Assembly (NCBI RefSeq): GCF_001483745.1
Contig: NZ_LQBL01000027.1
Location: 124,001-188,000 of the forward strand
Direction: 5' to 3'
Length of the DNA: 64,000 nt
Source: Serinicoccus chungangensis
Lineage (GTDB): Bacteria; Actinomycetota; Actinomycetes; Actinomycetales; Dermatophilaceae
A program made the translations under genes and the position numbers. Below are positions 1 through 9,281 of this stretch, piece after piece; position 1 is the stretch's first letter, and every line of letters begins with the position of its first letter. The notes below the pieces were generated by a model that worked only from the letters and a program-made list of their open reading frames with translations, searched no databases and had not been told where the DNA came from.

Positions 1-1
1 C

Positions 2-1345
2 GAGGCCGGAGCCTCGGCGCGGCGTGGCCTGTCCGAGGCCGTCGTGCGCGACATCTCGGACCGCAAGGGCGAGCCCCAGTGGATGCTCGACCAGCGCCTC
101 AAGGCGCTGCGACTGTTCGGGAAGAAGCCGATGCCCCACTGGGGCGCCGACCTCTCGGACATCGACTTCGACAACATCAAGTACTTCGTGAAGTCCACGG
201 AGAAGCAGGCCACCAGCTGGGAGGACCTGCCCGAGGACATCCGCAACACCTACGACCGGCTCGGCATCCCCGAGGCCGAGAAGCAGCGGCTCGTCGCCGG
301 CGTCGCCGCGCAGTACGAGTCCGAGGTCGTCTACCACCAGATCCGCGAGGACCTGGAGGAGAAGGGTGTCCTCTTCCTGGACACCGACACCGCCCTGCGC
401 GAGCACGGCGACCTGTTCCGGGAGTACTTCGGGTCGGTCATCCCCTCGGGGGACAACAAGTTCTCCGCGCTCAACACCGCCGTCTGGTCCGGTGGCTCGT
501 TCATCTACGTCCCCAAGGGTGTCCACGTGGACATCCCGCTGCAGGCCTACTTCCGGATCAACACCGAGAACATGGGCCAGTTCGAGCGGACCCTCATCAT
601 CGCCGACGAGGGCTCCTCGGTGCACTACGTCGAGGGCTGCACCGCCCCGATCTACAAGACCGACAGCCTGCACAGCGCGGTCGTCGAGATCGTGGTGAAG
701 AAGAACGCCAAGGTGCGCTACACCACCATCCAGAACTGGTCGAACAACGTCTACAACCTCGTCACCAAGCGGGCGACCTGCGACGAGGGCGCGACCATGG
801 AGTGGATCGACGGCAACATCGGCTCGAAGGTGACGATGAAGTACCCGGCCGTCTTCCTCCTCGGCGAGCACTCCAAGGGCGAGACCCTGTCCGTCGCCTT
901 CGCCGGCGAGGGCCAGCACCAGGACGCCGGCTCCAAGATGGTGCACGCCGCCCCGCACACCTCCTCGACCATCGTGAGCAAGTCGGTGGCCCGTGGTGGC
1001 GGCCGGTCCTCCTACCGCGGCCTGGTCCAGATCAACGAGGGCGCCCACCACAGCAGGTCCTCGGTGGTCTGCGACGCGCTGCTGGTCGACCAGATCTCCC
1101 GGTCCGACACCTACCCCTACGTCGACGTCCGCGAGGACGACGTGCAGATGGGCCACGAGGCCACGGTGTCCAAGGTGTCCGAGGACCAGATGTTCTACCT
1201 CATGTCCCGAGGCATGTCCGAGACCGAGGCCATGGCCATGATCGTGCGCGGCTTCGTGGAGCCGATCGCCCGCGAGCTGCCCATGGAGTACGCCCTCGAG
1301 CTCAACCGCCTCATCGAGCTGCAGATGGAAGGAGCCGTCGGCTGA
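2..1345 (+). CDS. sufB: Fe-S cluster assembly protein SufB (5' end outside window)
   Basis: SufB is the scaffold subunit of the cytosolic SufBCD complex on which [Fe-S] clusters are built. The frame is open from the left edge (residues E-A-G-A-S-A-R-R-G before the GTG at 44), so the gene begins upstream; about 447 residues are visible against roughly 470-480 for the family. The C-terminal part has the beta-helix SufB/SufD core and the YLMSRG motif (1198-1215) shared with SufD. The stop overlaps the sufD start (TGATG), so the two are translationally coupled. It is the first visible gene of sufB-sufD-Rieske-sufC-sufS-sufU-sufT. A SufR-type regulator, if present, would lie upstream of the window. 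Confidence 0.97.
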   Translation, partial: EAGASARRGLSEAVVRDISDRKGEPQWMLDQRLKALRLFGKKPMPHWGADLSDIDFDNIKYFVKSTEKQATSWEDLPEDIRNTYDRLGIPEAEKQRLVAGVAAQYESEVVYHQIREDLEEKGVLFLDTDTALREHGDLFREYFGSVIPSGDNKFSALNTAVWSGGSFIYVPKGVHVDIPLQAYFRINTENMGQFERTLIIADEGSSVHYVEGCTAPIYKTDSLHSAVVEIVVKKNAKVRYTTIQNWSNNVYNLVTKRATCDEGATMEWIDGNIGSKVTMKYPAVFLLGEHSKGETLSVAFAGEGQHQDAGSKMVHAAPHTSSTIVSKSVARGGGRSSYRGLVQINEGAHHSRSSVVCDALLVDQISRSDTYPYVDVREDDVQMGHEATVSKVSEDQMFYLMSRGMSETEAMAMIVRGFVEPIARELPMEYALELNRLIELQMEGAVG

Positions 1346-2565
1346 TGTCGCTTCTTGTCGACGAGACGACCCAGGACCACCAGGACCCGCAGGCCCAGAT
1401 CGGCGGGGACCACCGCATCCCCGACCAGTCCCGCGCGGCGCGCACCCGGTCCTTCGACGTGGACGCCTTCGGCGTCCCCACCGGTCGCGAGGAGGAGTGG
1501 AGGTTCACCCCGGTGGACCGGCTGGCCGGCCTCTTCGCCGACGCCGCCACCGACGACCGCGAGGGTGACGCCGCGGCCGAGTTCGATGTCCGCGCGTCCG
1601 ACGAGGTGAGCGTCGCCACCCTGGCCCCGGGCCAGGCCCCCCGTGGCACCGTGCTCGTGCCCGAGGACCGCGGCGCGGCCGTCGCCTCGGCCAACACGGC
1701 GGAGGCGCTGCACCTCGCGATCGCCGCCGAGGCGCAGCTCGCCCAGCCGGTGCGGGTCGACGTCGCCGGCCGCGGGGCGGGGCGCCGCTCCAACGCCCAC
1801 GTGGTGCTGGAGGCGGGCGCGCACAGCAAGGCGCTGGTCATCCTCGACCACACCGGTGCCGCGGACCACACGGGCAACCTCGAGGTGCTCGTGGGTGACG
1901 GGGCCGACGTCACCGTCGTGTCCCTGCAGCGCTGGGACGACGAGGCGCTGCACCTCGCCCAGCACGAGGCGCTCGTCGGCCGGGACGCGACCTACAAGCA
2001 CATCGCGGTCTCCATCGGTGGCGGCATCGTGCGGATGAACTCCAACGTCCGGTATGCCGGTCCCGGCGGCGACGCCACCCTGCTCGGCGTCTACTTCGCC
2101 GACTCCGGCCAGCACCTGGAGCACCGGTCCTTCGTCGACCACAACGCCCCCCGGTGCACCTCGCTGGTGACCTACAAGGGTGCGCTGCAGGGCGACACCG
2201 CCCGGACCGTCTGGGTGGGCGACGTGCTCATCCGCGCCGAGGCCGAGGGCATCGACACCTACGAGCTCAACCGCAACCTGGTGCTCACCGACGGTGCCCG
2301 CGCCGACTCGGTCCCCAACCTGGAGATCGAGACCGGCGACATCGCCGGGGCCGGGCACGCGAGCTCGACCGGCCGGTTCGACGACGAGCAGCTCTTCTAC
2401 CTCATGTCGCGCGGCATCACCGAGGACGAGGCCCGGCGCTTGGTCGTGCGAGGCTTCTTCGCCGACATCATCGCCAAGATCGGTGTCCCCGAGGTCGTGG
2501 AGACGCTCATGACGGCGATCGAGGAGGAGCTCTCGCTCACGATGGGCAGGACCCCCGCCGCATGA
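1345..2565 (+). CDS. sufD: Fe-S cluster assembly protein SufD
   Basis: This 406-aa paralogue and partner of SufB belongs to the SufBC2D scaffold. The start ATG at 1345 overlaps the sufB stop; the open frame runs much further upstream but those residues are a shadow of sufB. An N-terminal segment with REEEWRFTPVDRL is typical of SufD, followed by the beta-helical domain, and the C-terminus carries FYLMSRGITEDEA as in SufB. Its own stop overlaps the next gene (ATGA at 2562). Length is normal for the family. Confidence 0.96.
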   Translation: MSLLVDETTQDHQDPQAQIGGDHRIPDQSRAARTRSFDVDAFGVPTGREEEWRFTPVDRLAGLFADAATDDREGDAAAEFDVRASDEVSVATLAPGQAPRGTVLVPEDRGAAVASANTAEALHLAIAAEAQLAQPVRVDVAGRGAGRRSNAHVVLEAGAHSKALVILDHTGAADHTGNLEVLVGDGADVTVVSLQRWDDEALHLAQHEALVGRDATYKHIAVSIGGGIVRMNSNVRYAGPGGDATLLGVYFADSGQHLEHRSFVDHNAPRCTSLVTYKGALQGDTARTVWVGDVLIRAEAEGIDTYELNRNLVLTDGARADSVPNLEIETGDIAGAGHASSTGRFDDEQLFYLMSRGITEDEARRLVVRGFFADIIAKIGVPEVVETLMTAIEEELSLTMGRTPAA

Positions 2566-2900
2566 GCGAGCCCGTCCGCGTCTGCTCGGTCGACGAGCTG
2601 CCCTCCGAGGTGGGGGCGGTCGTCGCCGAGATCGAGGGCCGCCGCGTGGCCATCGCCCGGGACAGCGCGGGCGAGCTGCACGCCTTCGACGACACCTGCA
2701 GCCACGCCAACGTCAGCCTGGCCGAGGGAGAGATCGAGGGCCAGCACATCGAGTGCTGGCTGCACGGCTCGCAGTTCAACATGACCACCGGGGCCCCGGA
2801 GCAGCTGCCCGCGACCATCCCCATCGCCGTGCACGAGCTGCGGGTGGACGAGGACGGCAGCGTCCTGGTCACCCTGCGCACCACCACGGCCGGCGTCTGA
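2562..2900 (+). CDS. Rieske [2Fe-2S] ferredoxin of the SUF operon
   Basis: A 112-aa single-domain Rieske protein, cytosolic (no signal peptide or membrane segment). Cluster ligands are visible as C46-x-H48 and C65-x-x-H68 (CSH and CWLH boxes). It is similar to the bacterial NirD/biphenyl-dioxygenase-ferredoxin type. It overlaps sufD by 4 nt and precedes sufC by 49 nt, a position held by such ferredoxins in many actinobacterial SUF operons. By context it may donate electrons to cluster assembly; that role is inference. Confidence 0.93.
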   Translation: MSEPVRVCSVDELPSEVGAVVAEIEGRRVAIARDSAGELHAFDDTCSHANVSLAEGEIEGQHIECWLHGSQFNMTTGAPEQLPATIPIAVHELRVDEDGSVLVTLRTTTAGV

Positions 2901-2949
2901 GCCCGACCCCGGCCCCACGACATACCCACCTGTTGCACCAAGGAGAAGC

Positions 2950-3708
<759 letters not shown>

Positions 3709-3727
3709 GGACGGAGGACACCGAGGT

Positions 3728-5065
3728 ATGACGACGGGACAGCAGGCGGCGCGGCCGCTGAGCGAGGTGGAGATCGGGCGGATCCGCGCCGACTTCCCCC
3801 TGCTGCAGCGCACCGTGCGCGGCGGCCGTCCCCTCGTCTACCTCGACAGCGGGGCCACCTCGCAGAAGCCCCGGGTCGTGCTCGACGCCGAGCGCGAGTT
3901 CTACGAGCGGCACAACGCGGCCGTCCACCGGGGTGCCCACCAGCTGGCCGAGGAGGCCACGGACGCCTTCGAGGCGGCGCGCGCGACCGTCGCGCGCTTC
4001 CTCGGGGCCGGCCCCGGCGAGGTCGTCTTCACCAAGAACGGCACCGAGGGGCTCAACCTGCTGGCCTACGCCTTCTCCAACGCGGGCGCGCCCGGTGCCC
4101 TCGACGGCGTGGACGACTCCTGGGCGCGGCGGCTGCGGCTCGGCCCCGGCGACGAGGTCGTGGTGACCGAGATGGAGCACCACGCCAACCTCGTGCCGTG
4201 GCAGGAGCTGTGCCGGCGCACCGGGGCCACCCTGCGCTGGATCGGGGTGGACGAGGACGGCGAGCTCGACGTCGAGCGGCTCGGCGAGGTCGTGGGGGAG
4301 CGGACCCGGGTGGTCGCGCTCACCCACGTCTCCAACGTGCTCGGCACCGTCAACGACCTGGGTCCCGGGTCGCCGGTGGTGGCGGCGGCCCGCGCGGTCG
4401 GCGCGCTCGTCGTGGTGGACGCCTGCCAGTCCGCGCCGCACCTGGACATCCGCCCGCTCACCTCCGCCGACTCCGGGGTGGACGCCCTGGTCTTCACCGG
4501 CCACAAGACGCTGGGCCCCAGCGGGGTCGGGGTGCTGTGGGCACGGCGCGGGCTGCTGGAGGCCATGCCTCCCTTCCTCACCGGCGGATCGATGATCGAG
4601 GTCGTCCGGATGGAGGGGTCCACTTACGCCCCGCCGCCGGCGAAGTTCGAGGCCGGGGTCCCCATGGCCGCGCAGGCCGTCGGTCTGGCCACCGGGCTCG
4701 ACTACCTCACCGAGGTGGGGCTGGACCGGGTGCACGCCCACGACCAGCAGCTCATGCGGCATACCCTCGACCTGCTGGCCGAGCGGCCCTGGCTCCGGGT
4801 ACTGGGCCCGCCGGACCCGCAGCGGCGGATCGGTGCGGTCGCGTTCGTGGCCGACGGGGTGCACCCGCACGACGTGGGCCAGGTGCTGGACGACTCCGGC
4901 GTCGCGGTCCGCACGGGCCACCACTGCGCGTGGCCGCTGCACCGTCGGCTGCGGGTGCCGGCCTCCACCCGCGCGAGCTTCGGGATCTACACCAGCCTGG
5001 AGGAGGTCGACGCCCTCGCCGAGGCGCTCGACCGGGTGCCCGACATCTTCGGACTGGCCGGATGA
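3728..5065 (+). CDS. sufS: Cysteine desulfurase SufS
   Basis: A PLP-dependent enzyme that takes sulfur from L-cysteine and passes it as persulfide to SufU. It has 445 aa. The PLP lysine is K260 in TGHKTLGPSGVG and the persulfide cysteine is C400 in RTGHHCAWPLH, both typical of group II (SufS/Csd) enzymes. ATG 3728 is chosen because GGAGG sits 13-17 nt upstream and the upstream open frame is a shadow of sufC. It is 19 nt after sufC and 16 nt before sufU. Confidence 0.96.
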   Translation: MTTGQQAARPLSEVEIGRIRADFPLLQRTVRGGRPLVYLDSGATSQKPRVVLDAEREFYERHNAAVHRGAHQLAEEATDAFEAARATVARFLGAGPGEVVFTKNGTEGLNLLAYAFSNAGAPGALDGVDDSWARRLRLGPGDEVVVTEMEHHANLVPWQELCRRTGATLRWIGVDEDGELDVERLGEVVGERTRVVALTHVSNVLGTVNDLGPGSPVVAAARAVGALVVVDACQSAPHLDIRPLTSADSGVDALVFTGHKTLGPSGVGVLWARRGLLEAMPPFLTGGSMIEVVRMEGSTYAPPPAKFEAGVPMAAQAVGLATGLDYLTEVGLDRVHAHDQQLMRHTLDLLAERPWLRVLGPPDPQRRIGAVAFVADGVHPHDVGQVLDDSGVAVRTGHHCAWPLHRRLRVPASTRASFGIYTSLEEVDALAEALDRVPDIFGLAG

Positions 5066-5081
5066 GAGGAGTGCGGCGCTG

Positions 5082-5570
5082 ATGGACCTGTACGGCGAGC
5101 TCATCCTCGACCACGCGAAGCGGCCGCAGCACGCCGGTCTGCGGGAGCCCTACGACGTCGAGGTCAACCACGTGAACCCCACCTGCGGCGACGAGATCAG
5201 CCTGCGGGTGCACCTCGAGACCGTGGCCGGGGGCGCCCAGGACGGCGCCCTGGTGCTGCGTGACGTCTCCTACGACGCCCTCGGCTGCTCGATCTCCGTG
5301 GCGTCCGCCTCGGTGCTGGCCGAGGAGACCCTCGGCCGACCGGTCGCGCAGACGCTGCAGACCTACCGGCACCTGCACGCCATGCTGACCAGCCGCGGGG
5401 CGGACCCCGGCGACGCCGAACAGATCGGCGACGCCGTCGCGTTCGCGGGCGTGGCGAAGTACCCTGCTCGCGTCAAGTGCGCCCTGCTGCCCTGGACCGC
5501 CTACCTCGACGCCCTCGCGCGCGCCGGTGCGGACATCTCCGCCGCCAGCGAGCGACCCGAGGGCGTCTGA
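5082..5570 (+). CDS. sufU: Sulfur-transfer / Fe-S assembly protein SufU
   Basis: A 162-aa IscU-fold protein that accepts persulfide sulfur from SufS. The three conserved cysteines C35 (PTCGDE), C69 (LGCSIS) and C133 (KCALLPW), with D37, make the zinc/sulfur-transfer site. The extra segment between the second and third Cys (about 18-21 residues) distinguishes SufU from IscU. A GAGGAG ribosome site precedes ATG 5082. Confidence 0.96.
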   Translation: MDLYGELILDHAKRPQHAGLREPYDVEVNHVNPTCGDEISLRVHLETVAGGAQDGALVLRDVSYDALGCSISVASASVLAEETLGRPVAQTLQTYRHLHAMLTSRGADPGDAEQIGDAVAFAGVAKYPARVKCALLPWTAYLDALARAGADISAASERPEGV

Positions 5571-5608
5571 CCGACCCACCGACCCGCCGACCACCTCTGG
5601 AGGAACGC

Positions 5609-5932
5609 ATGACCACCACCACCCCACCCAACGTCGCCGACGTCGAGGAGGCCCTGCGCGACGTCGTGGACCCCGAGCTCGGGATCAACGTCGTCGACCT
5701 CGGCCTCGTCTACGGCGTCACCGTGGACGCGGCGAGCCACGCCGTCATCGACATGACCCTCACCTCCGCGGCCTGCCCGTTGACCGACGTCATCGAGGAC
5801 CAGGTCGCCCAGAGCCTGGAGGGCCTGGTCAGCAGCCACCGGATCAACTGGGTCTGGATGCCGCCGTGGGGCCCGGACAAGATCACCGAGGACGGGCGCG
5901 AGCAGCTGCGCGCCCTCGGCTTCAACGTCTGA
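5609..5932 (+). CDS. sufT: SufT-type (MIP18/DUF59) Fe-S maturation factor
   Basis: A 107-aa DUF59 protein. It has the family motif DPELGINVVDLGLVYG (residues 21-36) and the reactive cysteine C56 in TSAACPLTD. Family members support Fe-S protein maturation. It is the last gene of the SUF operon, with a GGAGG ribosome site before ATG 5609 and a 38-nt gap after sufU. Confidence 0.94.
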   Translation: MTTTTPPNVADVEEALRDVVDPELGINVVDLGLVYGVTVDAASHAVIDMTLTSAACPLTDVIEDQVAQSLEGLVSSHRINWVWMPPWGPDKITEDGREQLRALGFNV

Positions 5933-5948
5933 GGCGCGAGCCGCGCCG

Positions 5949-6605
5949 ATGGCCTCGACCCACCTCGTCGACGTCGCTCCCGAGCGGCTCACGGGGTGGG
6001 TCGACCGGTTCACGGCCTCCCACGGGCCGCTGACCTGGTCGGTCGTCAGCGACGACGAGGGGCAGGCGTGGCAGGCCCGGGCCCAGGACGGGTCGTGGGC
6101 CCGGCTGCGGTCCTGGCGCGCCCCGCAGCCGGACGACACCGCGGGGCCGGCACCGGGGTGGGAGCGGCCGCCGCCGCTGCTCGTGCTCCTGGTCCGACGC
6201 GGAGGGTATGCCGTGGCGGTCGTGGGGGAGGACGGGGCCCTGGTGCGGCACAAGGTCGGCACCCGGCACGTGCAGTCGCGCACCGCGGCCGGGGGCTGGA
6301 GCCAGCAGCGCTTCGCCCGGCGCCGGGGCCACCAGGCGGACGTGCTCGTCGAGGCGGTGGCGGGCCATGCCGCACGGCTGCTGGGGGAGGAGCCGGCGGA
6401 GCGCGGGACCGTGCCAGAAGGAGTGGTCCTCGGCGGTGACCGGAGCCTGGCCGACGCCGTCCTGCAGGCGCTCCCTGCGGCGGCGGCCGCCGTCCGCGGA
6501 CTGCCGCGCCGCACGCTGTGGGACCTCCCGGACCCGCGCCGCTCCGTGCTCGACGACGCGGTACGGCGCGGGCGCGCGGTGCGCGTGCAGGTGCACAACG
6601 CCTGA
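5949..6605 (+). CDS. acVLRF1-type peptidyl-tRNA hydrolase (release-factor fold)
   Basis: A 218-aa protein recognised as the actinobacterial Vms1-like/eRF1-fold family. The key glutamine region is GGWSQQRFARRR (residues 115-126), matching the catalytic loop of this family, which cleaves peptidyl-tRNA on stalled large subunits. Preceding GTRHVQSRT fits the same fold. It follows sufT by 16 nt and may be co-transcribed. Substrate and physiological role are inferred from family membership only. Confidence 0.8.
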   Translation: MASTHLVDVAPERLTGWVDRFTASHGPLTWSVVSDDEGQAWQARAQDGSWARLRSWRAPQPDDTAGPAPGWERPPPLLVLLVRRGGYAVAVVGEDGALVRHKVGTRHVQSRTAAGGWSQQRFARRRGHQADVLVEAVAGHAARLLGEEPAERGTVPEGVVLGGDRSLADAVLQALPAAAAAVRGLPRRTLWDLPDPRRSVLDDAVRRGRAVRVQVHNA

Positions 6606-6606
6606 G

Positions 6607-6751
6607 CACCGAACGTCGCGGATGGTTGCCCCACGCGCCACCGAGCGTCGAGGATGGTTGCCCCACGCGCCACCGAGCGCCGCCCATGGTTGCCCCATGC
6701 GCCACCGAGCCCCGCCCGTGGTGGTGTGGACCAACCACGAGCGGCGCTCGG
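6607..6751. repeat. 32-nt intergenic tandem repeat array (copy 1)
   Basis: Three direct 32-nt units start at 6607, 6639 and 6671, followed by a degraded fourth at 6703. The core reads ACCGAGCGTCG..GATGGTTG and each unit ends in CCCCACGCGC (one variant CCCCATGCGC). At 6732-6751 an inverted copy of the core (CAACCACGAGCGGCGCTCGG) closes the array. It lies between two convergent genes. A second array with the same core but a different tail is at 59023-59182. The frames through it look non-coding. Confidence 0.85.
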
Positions 6752-6788
6752 AGGGTGTCGCGGGCGTGCCGCGGTCAGGCGGTCGCCG

Positions 6789-8144
6789 TCAGGCGGGGGA
6801 GCCGCTGGGTGCCGGCCCGGCGGGGGCCGGCTCCTCCGGCTGCTCCTGCGCCCAGGGCAGTCCGCGGCGGTCGCCGTCGTAGACGTCCTGGTCGAGGATG
6901 CCCTCGCGCTTGGCCACGATCGTGGGGACGAGGGCCTGCCCGGTGACGTTGGTGGCGGTGCGCCCCATGTCCAGGATGGGGTCGACCGCGAGGAGCAGAC
7001 CGACGCCCTCGAGCGGCAGCCCCAGCGTGGACAGCGTCAGCGTGAGCATGACGGTCGCGCCGGTGACGCCCGCGGTGGCGGCCGAGCCGAGCACCGAGAC
7101 GAAGGCGATGAGGAGGTACTCCGTCACGCCGAGGTCGACGCCGAAGAACTGGGCGACGAAGATCGCGGCGACGGCGGGGTAGACCGCGGCGCAGCCGTCC
7201 ATCTTGGTCGTCGCACCCAGCGGCACGGCGAAGGCGGCGTAGGCCCGGGGCACCCCGAGGTTGCGCTCGGTGACGGACTGGGTGACCGGCAGGGTGCCGA
7301 TCGAGGAGCGCGACACGAAGCCCAGCTGCATGGCCGGCCACACGCCGGTGAAGAACTGCTTGACCGACAGGCCGTGCAGACGCAGCAGGACGGGGTAGAG
7401 GACGCCCACGACGAGCAGCAGACCGGCGTAGATCGCGAGGGTGAAACGGCCCAGGGAGCCGATGGTCTCCCAGCCGTAGGACACGATGGCGTTGCCCAGC
7501 AGGCCGACGGTCGCGAGGGGGGCGAGCAGGATGACCCACCACAGGACCTTCTGCACGACGGTCAGGGCCGAGCGGGTGAAGGCCAGGAACGGGTCCGCCT
7601 CCTTGCCGACCTTGACCACCGCGACCCCGACGGCGATGGCCAGGATGAGGATCTGCAGGACGTTGAAGGACAGGCTGATGCCGTCGTCCCCCTCCTGGGC
7701 GTAGATCCCCAGGCTGTTGGCCGGGATGAGGCCGGTGAGGAAGTCGAGCCAGCCGCCGGTGCTGGACGGGGCGGCCGCGTCCGCGGCGGTGACCCCGGCA
7801 CCCCGGGCGGGGTCGACGAGCCAGCCGACGACCATGCCGATGGACACCGAGGCCAGGGCGGTGATGGCGAACCACAGCAGCGTCTGCCAGGCCAGACGGG
7901 CCGCGTTGGTCACCTGGCGCAGGTTGGCGATCGAGGAGACGATCGCGAGGAAGACCAGCGGCGGCACGATGGTGCGCAGCAGGGTGACGAACGAGGAGCC
8001 GATGATGGACAGCGTCTCGGACAGCCAGGTGGGGTTGTCGGCGCTGGCGCCGGTGGACCGGGCCACCAGGCCCAGCACGACACCCAGCACGAGACCGATG
8101 AGCACCTGGGTGCCGAAGGACACCCGGCGAAGACGGGACAGCAC
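6789..8144 (-). CDS. Dicarboxylate/amino acid:cation symporter (DAACS family)
   Basis: A 451-aa inner-membrane secondary transporter with about eight hydrophobic helices and two re-entrant loops. Family signatures are SRSSIGTLPVTQ, GATTKMDGCAAVYPA and VDPILDMGRTATNVTGQAL. The KMDGCA/YPA variant is nearer to the cystine symporter TcyP than to classic C4-dicarboxylate DctA, so the substrate is open. GTG 8144 is preceded by GGAAGG. It is convergent with the acVLRF1 gene across the repeat array. Confidence 0.88.
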   Translation of the reverse strand: MLSRLRRVSFGTQVLIGLVLGVVLGLVARSTGASADNPTWLSETLSIIGSSFVTLLRTIVPPLVFLAIVSSIANLRQVTNAARLAWQTLLWFAITALASVSIGMVVGWLVDPARGAGVTAADAAAPSSTGGWLDFLTGLIPANSLGIYAQEGDDGISLSFNVLQILILAIAVGVAVVKVGKEADPFLAFTRSALTVVQKVLWWVILLAPLATVGLLGNAIVSYGWETIGSLGRFTLAIYAGLLLVVGVLYPVLLRLHGLSVKQFFTGVWPAMQLGFVSRSSIGTLPVTQSVTERNLGVPRAYAAFAVPLGATTKMDGCAAVYPAVAAIFVAQFFGVDLGVTEYLLIAFVSVLGSAATAGVTGATVMLTLTLSTLGLPLEGVGLLLAVDPILDMGRTATNVTGQALVPTIVAKREGILDQDVYDGDRRGLPWAQEQPEEPAPAGPAPSGSPA

Positions 8145-8238
8145 GGCGGAACCTTCCGGTGGGGGATGAGGTGGTGCAACCTCCGTCCCAACAGGGCGTT
8201 ATGTCGCCGCTATTCCGCCCGTCCGGCTGTGACCTCGC

Positions 8239-9117
8239 TCACCCCTCGTAGTCGTCCACGCTGGCGGCGTTGAGGGTGTCGCACCGGTTGGCATCACCCG
8301 ACTCGTAGCCCCGCATGAACCAGCCCATGCGCTGCTCGGAGCTGCCGTGGCTCCAGGTGTGCGGGGTGACCTGACCCTGCACCCGCTCCTGGATGGAGTC
8401 GTCACCGACGGCCGAGGCGGCCGACATCGCGGACTCGACGTCCTCGCGGGTCAGCTCCTGCAGCAGGGGGTTGCCCTCGTCGTCCTCGGTGCGGGTGGCG
8501 TTGCCCGCCCAGGCGCCCGCGAAGCAGTCGGCCTGCAGCTCGACCCGCACCGCCCCGGACTCCGGGCCGCGCGGGTCCTGCTGGGAGTACTGCAGCGCCC
8601 CGGTCCAGTTCTGGACGTGGTGGCCGTACTCGTGGGCCAGGACGTACATCTGGCTGAAGCTGCCGCCGTCGGCACCCAGCTGCCCCTCCAGCTGGTCGAA
8701 GAAGCCGGTGTCGAGGTAGATCCGCCGGTCCAGCGGGCAGTAGAACGGGCCGACCGCGCTGGAGGCGGACCCGCACTGGGTCTGGACCGAGCCGGAGAAG
8801 AGGATGGCCGTGGTGGGGTCGGCGTCCGGCAGCACCGCCGTCCAGTAGTCCTCGAGGGAGACCATCGTGGCCTTCATCCGGCAGTCGACGTCGGCGTTGG
8901 CGTCGGCCCCGGTCCGGCACTCCGCCAGGTCGACATTCTGCGCCTGGGGGGCCGCCTCCTCCTGGGAGCCGAGCACCTGGCCCGGGTCCCCGCCCAGCAG
9001 CATGACCACCAGCGCCACGAGGAGCGCGCCGAGCCCGCCCCCGGCCGCGACCTTGCCGCCACCGCCGGCGCGGCGGGCCCGCCCGCTGCCGATGTTGGCG
9101 TTCTCCCTGAAGGTCAT
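8239..9117 (-). CDS. Neutral zinc metallopeptidase (YpfJ family)
   Basis: A 292-aa membrane-anchored protease: a Gly/Arg-rich N-terminus, one hydrophobic segment (about 27-43), then an extracytoplasmic catalytic domain. The zinc site is HEYGH (H162, E163, H166), with ELQADCFAG downstream as the third-ligand motif. Several cysteines (C67, C79, C115, C127) may form disulfides. ATG 9117 is chosen because homologues start MTFRENANIG; the frame extends 36 codons further without family similarity. Confidence 0.92.
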   Translation of the reverse strand: MTFRENANIGSGRARRAGGGGKVAAGGGLGALLVALVVMLLGGDPGQVLGSQEEAAPQAQNVDLAECRTGADANADVDCRMKATMVSLEDYWTAVLPDADPTTAILFSGSVQTQCGSASSAVGPFYCPLDRRIYLDTGFFDQLEGQLGADGGSFSQMYVLAHEYGHHVQNWTGALQYSQQDPRGPESGAVRVELQADCFAGAWAGNATRTEDDEGNPLLQELTREDVESAMSAASAVGDDSIQERVQGQVTPHTWSHGSSEQRMGWFMRGYESGDANRCDTLNAASVDDYEG

Positions 9118-9281
9118 GGGTGCTCCGTCCCGCTCCGTCCGCGCCGGTCGGGGGACCGGAGCCTCAGCGCGTAGACTAGCCACCAGCCCCCCGCGACGCA
9201 CCCGATGCCGTCCGGGACGCGTCATACCCCTCCCTGCAGCGCCGTTCCCGTGCTGCCCACCGCCCGTGAAGGAGCCCGTCC

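Noticed and set aside
6607-6751. CRISPR array
   Set aside because: The regular 32-nt period has no unique spacers: the 10-nt tails are the same in each unit, and no cas genes are present. Same for 59023-59182.
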